Assembly: GCA_047608145.1 (NCBI GenBank) | Contig: JASGDC010000019.1 | Coordinates: 1 to 64,000, forward strand | Origin: JASGDC01 sp047608145 | Lineage (GTDB): Bacteria; Actinomycetota; Actinomycetes; Actinomycetales; Micrococcaceae | Direction: 5' to 3' | DNA length: 64,000 nt | In this document: one piece after another, positions 9,313 to 16,476 of the stretch | Numbering within the stretch: the stretch's first letter is position 1 | Layout: each line of letters starts with the position of its first letter | Program-made: the position numbers and the translations under genes | Notes under the pieces: generated by a model | Databases searched by the model: none | What the model was told of the DNA's origin: nothing | What the model saw: the letters and a program-made list of their open reading frames with translations, nothing else

Positions 9313-10044
9313 ATGACAGCACATCTTTTTTATCTAGATGAGACTGAACAACTAAATGTTGGCAGTAAAACTAGGGTAGTGGGCGCTGAATTCAAACATG
9401 CAAAGGTTCGCCGGATAAATATTGAGGAACAAATACTCTTAGCAGATAAAAATGGTAATAAGTATTTTGCTACAGTCAAAGACCTTAACAAGGTTGCACT
9501 CATCTGTGAAATTCAAGAAGCCTTGCAAACAGAGCTTCCAACTCCAGAAATAATAATCGTACAGGCATTAGCAAAAAACGGTCGTGATGAACAAGCTATT
9601 GAAAGTTGTACTGAAGTAGGTGCTCATACTTTTATTCCATGGCAATCTAGCAGAACCATTGTTAAATGGGACCTCAAAAAACAAAAGAAGATGTTACAGA
9701 AGTGGGAAAATGTAGTCACTGCAGCAGCAAAGCAAGCTCGTCGAGCTTATGTACCAAAAGTAACCTCACTGCGCACCACAAAACAACTACTACAAACATT
9801 AGAAGATGCCAAAGTATATGTATTGCATGAAGATGCAACTCAATCATTAGCTCAAGTCATTAAGCATGATGATTCAGTTAAAAAGATAGCTTTTATTATT
9901 GGCCCTGAAGGTGGCATCAGCTCTGAAGAACTTAATCAGTTTGGTGAATTAGATAGCCAAATAGTTTCAGTAAATAATCATGTATTGAGATCTTCAAATG
10001 CTGCAGTAGTAGCGTTGGCACAATTTCAAGCACTGCAAGATTAA
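9313..10044 (+). CDS. rsmE: 16S rRNA m3U1498 methyltransferase RsmE
   Basis: SPOUT-class methyltransferase of 243 residues that modifies U1498 of 16S rRNA. An N-terminal PUA-like region (residues 1-75) is followed by the knotted domain with NGRDEQAIESCTEVGA and the SAM-binding loop IIGPEGGISSEEL near residue 196. The family's C-terminal ending (LRSSNAAVVALAQFQ) is present. It begins 3 bp after the dnaJ stop, in the same operon. The C-terminus is intact although the mobile element starts about 220 bp downstream. Confidence 0.94.
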   Translation: MTAHLFYLDETEQLNVGSKTRVVGAEFKHAKVRRINIEEQILLADKNGNKYFATVKDLNKVALICEIQEALQTELPTPEIIIVQALAKNGRDEQAIESCTEVGAHTFIPWQSSRTIVKWDLKKQKKMLQKWENVVTAAAKQARRAYVPKVTSLRTTKQLLQTLEDAKVYVLHEDATQSLAQVIKHDDSVKKIAFIIGPEGGISSEELNQFGELDSQIVSVNNHVLRSSNAAVVALAQFQALQD

Positions 10045-10292
10045 ATATTAAAAGATATTTATTTTTAACGTAAAACCTTTGCACTAATCCAAAGAATAAA
10101 AACCTATTCCATAGTCTTAACCACAAACAACATCTATATCTTAACCTATTAATTTTAACCAATTAAGAATATGGCGTTTGAATAGCAATATTTATTCTTT
10201 TTCGCCCGCCTTATGATATTTTTGCTCATTCCATACACTAAGTTAAAGCGCATAAAGAAGTGTGGGAATTATATACTTGTTGGACAAACCAG

Positions 10293-10930
10293 TTAGTATA
10301 TTTTAGCTGTACTAACAGCATTACTGCCATGAGTAGAACTTAGCCTATTCTTATTAGGCGTGCTGGTCGCTTGATTAAAAGGGTAACCAAATCTAGCTAA
10401 AAATTGGTTATCCAAGTAATCAAGAGTTTTCTTACGCTGATACCTACTATTAGAGCTTGAACTAGCTTGTAGTTCGGGGGTAGAACGTCTACCCAGTATT
10501 ACTCTACTAGCGTTAGTATCAGCGTTAAGTCTATATCCACAATGCAAGCACTTAAACTTGGCTTGTGTTGGTCTATTTTTCTTGTCAATGTATCCGCAAC
10601 GGTTACATTCTTGGCTAGTGTACTCAGGCTTTTACTTCCGTTACTTCTATGCCTTGCGTTTCCTGTAGGTTTTTGAGTTTTTGGTTAAGTACAGCTCTAC
10701 CACACTTGGAGATGATACGGTTCAATCGTTTAGAGAGCTTACTACTACGGAAGTCTAGTTTCTCAACAGTTAAACTGCGAATATCAGTGTCTGCTATACG
10801 ATTAAGAACACGGTTTACTTCTGTTTTAATGTATCCACGTATATGTTTAGTTAATGAATGGTAGCGTTTTGATGTGCTTAAACGGTGTCCTCACCTTTGT
10901 AAGCCTTTAGCACATTCGGTTAGTATCTCA
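10293..10930 (-). pseudogene. C-terminal half of TnpB (RuvC-II, zinc finger, RuvC-III), frameshifted
   Basis: Directly following the stop of the chimeric ORF, the sequence continues as TnpB: DEILTECAKGLQR, a TGA, then SLTKHIRGYIKTEVNRVLNR, then SLTVEKLDF with the RuvC-II Glu, then SKRLNRIISKCGRAVL. A frameshift near 10625 leads into PEYTSQECNRCGYID and KFKCLHCGYRLNADTNASR, which are the two CxxC pairs and the RuvC-III Asp of typical TnpB. The last 84 codons stay open to 10293. All three catalytic acids can be found if the two breaks are ignored, so inactivation is recent. Confidence 0.75.
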
Positions 10931-11941
10931 TCAAGCTTTTAGTAATCGTTGCTGGAAGCCTTGCCCGTAACGTGAGCCATCACTGCTAGTTAAGGCGTTT
11001 ACTAAGCCAATATCAGCACCAGTTTCACGCTTTTCCACGCTCTTAGCCTTAGTGGTTAGAGTAACCGTCATATTAGCCATATTCAACTGAACACTATCCA
11101 GCACCTTATCAGCGTGCTTGGACTTAGCTAAAAAATGACTACTATCATTTAATGGCATGATTAGACAACGTGTAATACCAGCTTGTTTCTTAATATCATC
11201 TGACAATGAGATGTGAACAAAATACTCAAAGCCAGTGGCAGTCTTTGTTTTGTTTACTTGGCAGACGTTTTCCGTGAGCTTGATTGTGTTAGTGTTCTTT
11301 AAGCGTGGGAATGAGATTTTACCAGTCTTAACTAGCTGAAACACAATACTTTTAAGCGTGGAGTTAGTAAACCATTCATTGCGTAGATTAGCCTGAAACA
11401 GCGTTTTACGCCCAGTTTCAGTTAGGACGTACTGTAGTTTCCAAATCTCTTTACGCACCGCCTTAATCAGCAAAGCTGTAAAAGACTTGTATGTTTCCAT
11501 AGCTTGAAACTGCACAGCCTGATACATAGCATGAGTAAGACCAGTAAATTCATAGAGTTCAGGTAAACGTTGCAATAAAAACCATGAACTCTTTTGTGTA
11601 ATACCAAGCACCTTGCCTAGCTGGATACTTGATATACCTTTACGACTTGTAGTAAAAAGATACATAGCTAACAGCCACTTATTAAGTGGAATATGAAAAC
11701 TCTCTAACATAGTGCCTGTACGGATAGAAAATGTACCTTTGCACTCTAAACAACGATAAAAACCAGCAGTTTTAACAGAAACACGATTAACAGCACCACA
11801 TTTAAGACAGTCCGTAGGTCTACCACCAAAACGCACCACCTCAAAATACCTAAGAACCTTACTAACAGCAGGAAACTCTTGGCAGAACTCGTCTAAACTC
11901 ATCTGTTTCATACCAATCAAGGTAAACGCTACCACTGACAA
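10931..11941 (-). CDS. Chimeric ORF: IS1595 transposase N-terminus fused in frame to TnpB (to RuvC-I)
   Basis: 336 residues. Residues ~10-125 are IS1595/ISXO2-like: CLKCGAV and YRCLECKGTFSIRTGTM form the zinc ribbon, and HIPLNKWLLAMYLFTTSRKG plus QLGKVLGITQKSSWFLLQRL form the HTH. At about residue 126 (near 11565) the DDE transposase domain is replaced by TnpB sequence: PELYEFTGLTHAMYQAV, then the WED-like beta region, then ETGADIGLVNALTSSDG, the RuvC-I motif with its Asp. The ORF stops there and the rest of TnpB lies downstream in broken frames. Most likely an internal deletion fused two adjacent genes, tnpA and tnpB. Whether the protein is made, or binds the element ends, is unknown. Confidence 0.7.
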   Translation of the reverse strand: MSVVAFTLIGMKQMSLDEFCQEFPAVSKVLRYFEVVRFGGRPTDCLKCGAVNRVSVKTAGFYRCLECKGTFSIRTGTMLESFHIPLNKWLLAMYLFTTSRKGISSIQLGKVLGITQKSSWFLLQRLPELYEFTGLTHAMYQAVQFQAMETYKSFTALLIKAVRKEIWKLQYVLTETGRKTLFQANLRNEWFTNSTLKSIVFQLVKTGKISFPRLKNTNTIKLTENVCQVNKTKTATGFEYFVHISLSDDIKKQAGITRCLIMPLNDSSHFLAKSKHADKVLDSVQLNMANMTVTLTTKAKSVEKRETGADIGLVNALTSSDGSRYGQGFQQRLLKA

Positions 11942-12200
11942 AAAACTACATCACAGTATTCACAAGAGTTCTAAGGCATTATATCCAGCAAGTATATAAT
12001 TCCCTAATTTTGTATAAAATTGAAAGAAAATTGAGATTCTATAGCTACCGAAACTTTAGGCATATATACTATCTCGAAAGAACACATACTTTGAGGGGAC
12101 GGACATTAGTTATTAAATACCAATTAGTTTAAAAATAAAACTATTGTGTTTACTAAAGGTTATAGTAGTTATGTAGTAAAAGTTTTTATGAAAGGAATAG

Positions 12201-12563
12201 ATGTCAGTAGATACTCAACTTGATGCAGAAATCCCAACTCATGAAATTGACTTGAGTGAAGATGCCCAAAATAAAGTTAAGACTCTGTTAGAGCAGGAAG
12301 GTCGTGAAGATTTACGACTACGAATTGCAGTGCAGCCTGGCGGTTGTTCTGGTTTAATCTATCAGCTTTACTTTGATGAGCGCATTCTTGATGGCGATGC
12401 AATTCGTGACTTTGATGGAGTAGAAGTAGTCGTAGATAAAATGAGCTTGCCATATCTAACTGGCGCCTCAATTGATTTCGAAGACACTATCGAAAAACAA
12501 GGCTTCACCATTGATAACCCAAGTGCTACTGGTTCTTGTGCTTGTGGCGATTCATTCCACTAA
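12201..12563 (+). CDS. erpA: Iron-sulfur cluster insertion protein (HesB/IscA/ErpA family)
   Basis: A-type Fe-S carrier of 120 residues. The three ligand cysteines are in GGCSG (about residue 50) and the C-terminal GSCACGDSFH. Family members pass [2Fe-2S] or [4Fe-4S] clusters to target enzymes; in actinobacteria the gene usually stands alone, as here. SD-like GAAAGGA precedes the ATG. The gene begins about 200 bp from the mobile-element end, so its upstream region has been replaced or is short. Confidence 0.9.
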   Translation: MSVDTQLDAEIPTHEIDLSEDAQNKVKTLLEQEGREDLRLRIAVQPGGCSGLIYQLYFDERILDGDAIRDFDGVEVVVDKMSLPYLTGASIDFEDTIEKQGFTIDNPSATGSCACGDSFH

Positions 12564-12676
12564 AGAATAATCCTTTAAAGTTAAGCAACACTAAATCGAA
12601 TTTTCAGGAAACTTCTTCAAAATTCAAGTCTGATAAAGGTAATATTGAGAAACAAAGCTCTTAGGGGAGAAACTTC

Positions 12677-13243
12677 ATGCAAGCAAATCAATTTAATAAA
12701 GACGACAAACCACGTAAACTTAAACCAGCTTTAATTAGTCTTATAGCCTTAGTAATAGTTACTGTCATTGGCGCAATAGTATATGCAACTACACGAAATA
12801 AAGATAAAGATGTCGCTAATACTACTAATTCTGAAGCAACAGAAACAACTACACCAACTAGAACTACTGCAAGTAGTGCTCCAGCAACAAGTAGTGCTTC
12901 AGCAACACCTGCAACAACTTTTAAAGATGGTACTTATAGGGCAACTGGCGACTACACGACTCCAGGTGGCACTGAAAGTGTGACTGTTAATTTAACCATT
13001 AAAGGCGATAAAGTAGCTGCAGTAGAAACTACAGGTAGTGCTACTAGTGGAAGCTCTGCTGAATATCAAGAAAAATTCTTAAGTGCCTATAAAACTGAAG
13101 TAGTAGGAAAACCAGTTAATGACATTCATCTTACTAGAGTAGCTGGTTCCTCGATAACTATTACTAGAACAGCTGGATCTTCATTAACTTCCAATGGTTT
13201 CAATGCTGCTATTGATAAGATTAAGGTCGATGCTAAGTCATAA
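12677..13243 (+). CDS. Membrane-anchored FMN-binding domain protein
   Basis: 188 residues: a basic N-terminus, one membrane helix (ISLIALVIVTVIGAIVYATT, about residues 16-36), a Thr/Ser/Ala linker (about 50-80), and an extracytosolic FMN_bind domain from FKDGTYRATGDY to the end. The GSSLTSNGFNAAI segment sits where the family has its flavinylation motif, with Ser/Thr residues available for covalent FMN. The next gene is apbE, the transferase that attaches FMN, which strongly supports the assignment. The domain is anchored outside the membrane as a flavin electron carrier. Confidence 0.88.
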   Translation: MQANQFNKDDKPRKLKPALISLIALVIVTVIGAIVYATTRNKDKDVANTTNSEATETTTPTRTTASSAPATSSASATPATTFKDGTYRATGDYTTPGGTESVTVNLTIKGDKVAAVETTGSATSGSSAEYQEKFLSAYKTEVVGKPVNDIHLTRVAGSSITITRTAGSSLTSNGFNAAIDKIKVDAKS

Positions 13244-14093
13244 ATTTCAAGCAATTGGTACTCAGTGGTCTATAGAGACACCTGAACCACTTACTGATGC
13301 AGAAAAGGCTAAGATTGAAAAGGTAATTGAGGAGTTTGATATTGCTTTCTCACGATTCCGGAAAGATTCATTCGTATGGAGAGCATATAAGAATGCCCCG
13401 GGAAGTTTCCAATTTCCTGATAAGATACAACCGATTTTTGGGATATACCAGAAATTAAGCCTTTTAACTAATGGGCAGATTAACCCACTAGTAGGAGGTA
13501 GTTTAGAACAACTAGGATACGACACTGAATATTCCTTAGTTTCCAAAATACCGACTCCAGCACCAATTTTTAGCCAAACAGTTACATTGCATGAAAATAT
13601 ATTGGAATTTAATGAACCAGCATTACTAGATATTGGAGCAATTGGAAAAGGTAAATTAGTTGATATTATCGCTGAAGTTATCTCAGAAAATCACGAATAC
13701 TATGTAATTGATGGCAGTGGGGATATTGCTGTTAATTCTAAAACACCAGAAGTAATTGGTCTTGAACACCCAGCTGATCCTAATTTAGTTATTGGATTAA
13801 TCAAAATTACATCTGGTAGCCTATGCGCTTCAGCTATCAATAGGCGTAGTTGGGGCAATGGTCTACACCATATTATCGATGCAAAAACTGGTAAACCTAT
13901 TAACAGTGACGTAGTTGCAACTTGGGCAATTACGGATACTACTATACAGGCTGATGCCCTAAGCACTGCTTTATTCTATAGAAGTCCTAGCGAAGTGCAA
14001 AAGGTTTTTGGGGATTTTAATTTTGTAGTTATGCATAAAGATGGGAAAGTGTACCATAATATTAATCTATCGTTAGGAGAGTTATTCTCATAA
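13230..14093 (+). CDS. apbE: FAD:protein FMN transferase (ApbE)
   Basis: Flavin transferase that moves FMN from FAD to a Thr/Ser on its target. Characteristic pieces are RFRKDSFVWR, ALLDIGAIGKGKLVDI (flavin-binding region), YYVIDGSGDIAVN, and GLHHIIDAKTGKPI with the conserved His and Asp of the metal/FAD site. ATG 13230 is preferred over ATG 13194: it follows an AAGG at the right distance, matches family N-termini (HKFQAIGTQWSIE) and overlaps the preceding gene by 14 rather than 50 nt. No signal peptide is visible. The natural substrate is probably the adjoining FMN-binding protein. Confidence 0.92.
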   Translation: MLSHKFQAIGTQWSIETPEPLTDAEKAKIEKVIEEFDIAFSRFRKDSFVWRAYKNAPGSFQFPDKIQPIFGIYQKLSLLTNGQINPLVGGSLEQLGYDTEYSLVSKIPTPAPIFSQTVTLHENILEFNEPALLDIGAIGKGKLVDIIAEVISENHEYYVIDGSGDIAVNSKTPEVIGLEHPADPNLVIGLIKITSGSLCASAINRRSWGNGLHHIIDAKTGKPINSDVVATWAITDTTIQADALSTALFYRSPSEVQKVFGDFNFVVMHKDGKVYHNINLSLGELFS

Positions 14094-14119
14094 AATACCT
14101 TGAAAAATACCTAACACAA

Positions 14120-15544
14120 GTGCCAATGTATTTACTAGTAAATAGTGCACTAGGAATCTTGGTTATCTTAGCTATGTTGTTATCGTTATTTGGAGTGTTA
14201 CCTTTTTCAGCAATAGCGTTAATTGTCACCAATATAGTTTTTATTGGGGTAAGTATAGCAGCTAGCTATGGTTTCGCTAAACTTTACGGAATTTCATCAC
14301 ATTTACAATCAGCGATGATTACTGGATTGATTCTAACGCTATTATTTACTCCAAGCACTGATATAGCTACCTTATTAAATTACGGCTTAATTGCCTTAAT
14401 TGCCCAAGCGTCTAAATTCATTATTGCTTTCAAAGGCAGACATATCTTTAACCCAGCAGCTTTTGGTGCCCTGTTAGGTGGCTTATTACAACTACAATTT
14501 GCTTCGTGGTGGATAGCAACTCCAATATTATTAATCCCGGTAATACTCACCGCATTCTTAATATTGTATAAGACTAGAAATCTACTACTTGGTTCTATAT
14601 TTATTGCCCTCAGTATCTCAGTACTGGCTATAACTGGAGTTAATGTATGGACTGCTATCTCTTCATGGCCATTATTATTCTTATCTGGTTTTATGCTTGA
14701 TGAGCCTACAACTCTACCTCCACGCAAAAATCAACAACTTGGTATTGCAGCTATTCTGGCAATTATTGTCAGTTTACCGTTTCATATTGGCTGGTTTTAC
14801 TCTTCACCAGAGTTTGCTTTAGTAGTCGGTAATCTAGTTGCTTTTGCATTAGCATTTAAGCAACGCAAGGAAATTAAGTTACAACTCAAGACACGCACCA
14901 AATTAACTCCTACCACTGAAGAGCTCGTGTTTGCTACTTCAAAACCGCTTACTTTCATACCTGGTCAGTATATTGAGTTGACTTTGCCCCATCGTAAACC
15001 TGATATGCGCGGCTTACGCAGATCATTTAGTATTACAAATGCTCCAAAAGAGAATGAATTACGTCTCGGAGTTAAGTTTAACAACCCCGGTAGCACCTTT
15101 AAAAATAACCTAGCCAAACTACCTACGGAAGCTATCATTCAAACTACTGGTGTAGCAGGCGATTTCACACTACCAAAAGACAGTAACGAAAAATTACTGT
15201 TTATCGCTGGTGGAATTGGTATTACTCCGTTTATTTCCCACATTAAGGCCCACCCTGATAGAGATATTACTTTACTTTATTTCGTACCTAGTGCTGATGA
15301 GATTGCTTATAAGGATTTTCTAGATATAAGTGGAATAAAAGTAGCTTACTTCACCACTAGAGGTGAAAAAGTGTCGGGAGTTGAAAACGGGCGATTAAGT
15401 GCAAATATAATCCAAAAGTATGTCCCTGATGCCAAAGAACGTATTGCATATATTTCAGGCCCACCAGCTATGGTTACTGATACCAAGAGCCAGCTTAACC
15501 GGAAAGTTAAAAAGATTAAAACTGATTATTTCAGTGGTTACTGA
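14120..15544 (+). CDS. RnfD/NqrB-like membrane domain fused to ferredoxin-NAD(P) reductase domain
   Basis: 474 residues as drawn. Residues ~1-245 hold about 8 hydrophobic helices of the RnfD/NqrB-like type, with AFKGRHIFNPAAFGALLGG. Residues ~250-474 form a flavodoxin-reductase module: RRSFSITNAP for FAD, FIAGGIGITPFISH for NAD(P)H and YISGPPAMV. Such fusions next to FMN-binding/ApbE genes are thought to pass electrons from NAD(P)H through the membrane to an outside flavin. Family-like sequence extends upstream of GTG 14120 (KYLEKYLTQVPMYLL), where no ATG, GTG or TTG exists. An AGGAGA at 14075-14080 stands 9 nt before an ATA at 14090, so the true start may be non-canonical. Confidence 0.85.
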   Translation: MPMYLLVNSALGILVILAMLLSLFGVLPFSAIALIVTNIVFIGVSIAASYGFAKLYGISSHLQSAMITGLILTLLFTPSTDIATLLNYGLIALIAQASKFIIAFKGRHIFNPAAFGALLGGLLQLQFASWWIATPILLIPVILTAFLILYKTRNLLLGSIFIALSISVLAITGVNVWTAISSWPLLFLSGFMLDEPTTLPPRKNQQLGIAAILAIIVSLPFHIGWFYSSPEFALVVGNLVAFALAFKQRKEIKLQLKTRTKLTPTTEELVFATSKPLTFIPGQYIELTLPHRKPDMRGLRRSFSITNAPKENELRLGVKFNNPGSTFKNNLAKLPTEAIIQTTGVAGDFTLPKDSNEKLLFIAGGIGITPFISHIKAHPDRDITLLYFVPSADEIAYKDFLDISGIKVAYFTTRGEKVSGVENGRLSANIIQKYVPDAKERIAYISGPPAMVTDTKSQLNRKVKKIKTDYFSGY

Positions 15545-16021
15545 TTATAAAGGTTTTGAAAGTCTAGCAGTTTGACGCTCAGTAGCCATACTGGCGCGTT
15601 TTAAAAAGTTTACTATAGTATTTAATTCATCATCGCTATAACCGTCTAAGAATTCCATTTTTCCTACTAATGCAGTAGGTGTAGTAACTTTAAATGCTAA
15701 TTTAGCTACTTTTAGAGTAGCTTGTACTACAGTTTTACGGCGATCACTAGGATGTGGGCTCCGTTCTACATATTCTATCTTTTCTAGACGATCTAACATG
15801 GCAGTCACACTTCCAGTAGTTAAATTAAGCCTTTTGGCAAGGTAACTAGGTGCAACACCCGTATCTTTATTGAGCAATATTTCAAGACAGTGCAAATCAG
15901 TAATATTCACATCTAATATTCGAGCAAATTGCTGATTAAAACTAGCAATTGCATTTAGATATTCATCTAAAAGTTCATTAATTTTCTCTTCATTTTTTTC
16001 GCGCTCAATACTCATTATCAA
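15545..16021 (-). CDS. MarR-family transcriptional regulator
   Basis: 158 residues with a winged-helix core: LEILLNKDTGVAPSYLAKRL, TTGSVTAMLDRLEKIEYVER and the wing SPHPSDRRKTVVQAT (DxRxK-like motif of MarR). MarR proteins bind palindromic operators and respond to small aromatic ligands or redox stress. It is convergent with the flavin reductase gene (stops abut at 15544/15545), so control of that locus would be in trans. The intergenic region upstream carries inverted CTTGAT/ATCAAG motifs (16141-16171) that may be its own operator. Confidence 0.88.
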   Translation of the reverse strand: MIMSIEREKNEEKINELLDEYLNAIASFNQQFARILDVNITDLHCLEILLNKDTGVAPSYLAKRLNLTTGSVTAMLDRLEKIEYVERSPHPSDRRKTVVQATLKVAKLAFKVTTPTALVGKMEFLDGYSDDELNTIVNFLKRASMATERQTARLSKPL

Positions 16022-16140
16022 CCTAAACTAACTTTATAATCAAGATACTTAAATAATATCACTATTTATTGATATTGCCTGTTATTCCAGCAGATTAGCT
16101 ACTTAATTAAATGTAGATACCGACTTATTTGAAATATATT

Positions 16141-16171
16141 ACTTGATAATAAAGTTATTAGATAATCAAGT
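16141..16171. promoter_or_regulatory. Candidate operator upstream of marR
   Basis: ACTTGAT at 16141-16147 is inverted as ATCAAGT at 16165-16171, and another ATCAAG occurs near 16038. Repeated CTTGAT half-sites upstream of an autoregulated MarR gene fit operator sites. Inferred from symmetry and position only. Confidence 0.35.
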
Positions 16172-16338
16172 TAAATAGTATTTTGAATTCAAAGAAATTG
16201 GAAAATTAAATTATACTTTTGTAATTTTCCGCGTGTAATTACAATTTTTTAGAATTTATGTAATTTAAAGCTTGCAGGACAAAACGTGTGCCTAGTTAAT
16301 AAGATCAATAAGTTTGTTTGTGAACCGAATTAGTTAGT

Positions 16339-16398
16339 GTCGTGCGTTTGAGCACATTTCATATGTTTAAACACACGTTTTCTGCTGAAACGCACGAC
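16339..16398. repeat. Perfect 11-bp inverted repeat in the marR-ptsI gap
   Basis: GTCGTGCGTTT (16339-16349) and AAACGCACGAC (16388-16398) are exact inverse complements with a 38-nt spacer. There is no T-run, so it is not a simple terminator. The arms are GC-richer than the surrounding AT-rich DNA. The rest of the 455-bp gap (16022-16476) shows no gene. Confidence 0.5.
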
Positions 16399-16426
16399 AA
16401 CCACTCCAATTTAAAATTTTGGGCAT

Positions 16427-16464
16427 AAAAATAGTGGGAAGCTTTTAAGCTTCCCACTATTTTT
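16427..16464 (-). terminator. Strong bidirectional terminator after ptsI
   Basis: Perfect 18-bp stem: AAAAATAGTGGGAAGCTT at 16427-16444 pairs with 16447-16464, leaving a 2-nt loop. A T-run follows on either strand. It lies 12 nt past the ptsI stop. Confidence 0.9.
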
Positions 16465-16476
16465 AATTAAATAATT

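Larger units (their letters stand above)
10264..12004 (-). mobile_element. TIR-bounded IS1595-like element carrying tnpB, copy 2
   Basis: The ends are GGGAATTATATACTTGTTGG at 10264-10283 and its inverted partner at 11985-12004, matching at 19 of 20 bases. Everything between reads on the minus strand: an IS1595-type zinc-ribbon/HTH region, then TnpB up to RuvC-I in one frame, then the rest of TnpB broken by a stop and a frameshift. The 8-bp flanks (AGAAGTGT and TAATTTTG) differ, so no target duplication is visible. Copy 1 at 1101-1971 lies in the opposite orientation. No intact DDE transposase domain is present, so movement would need a helper. Confidence 0.8.

Noticed and set aside
10264..12004. 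Target-site duplication of the composite element
   Set aside because: The 8-bp flanks AGAAGTGT and TAATTTTG are not related, so no duplication can be claimed.
13194..13229. Upstream ATG for ApbE
   Set aside because: It would overlap the FMN-binding gene by 50 nt and adds residues not typical of the family; ATG 13230 has a better SD.
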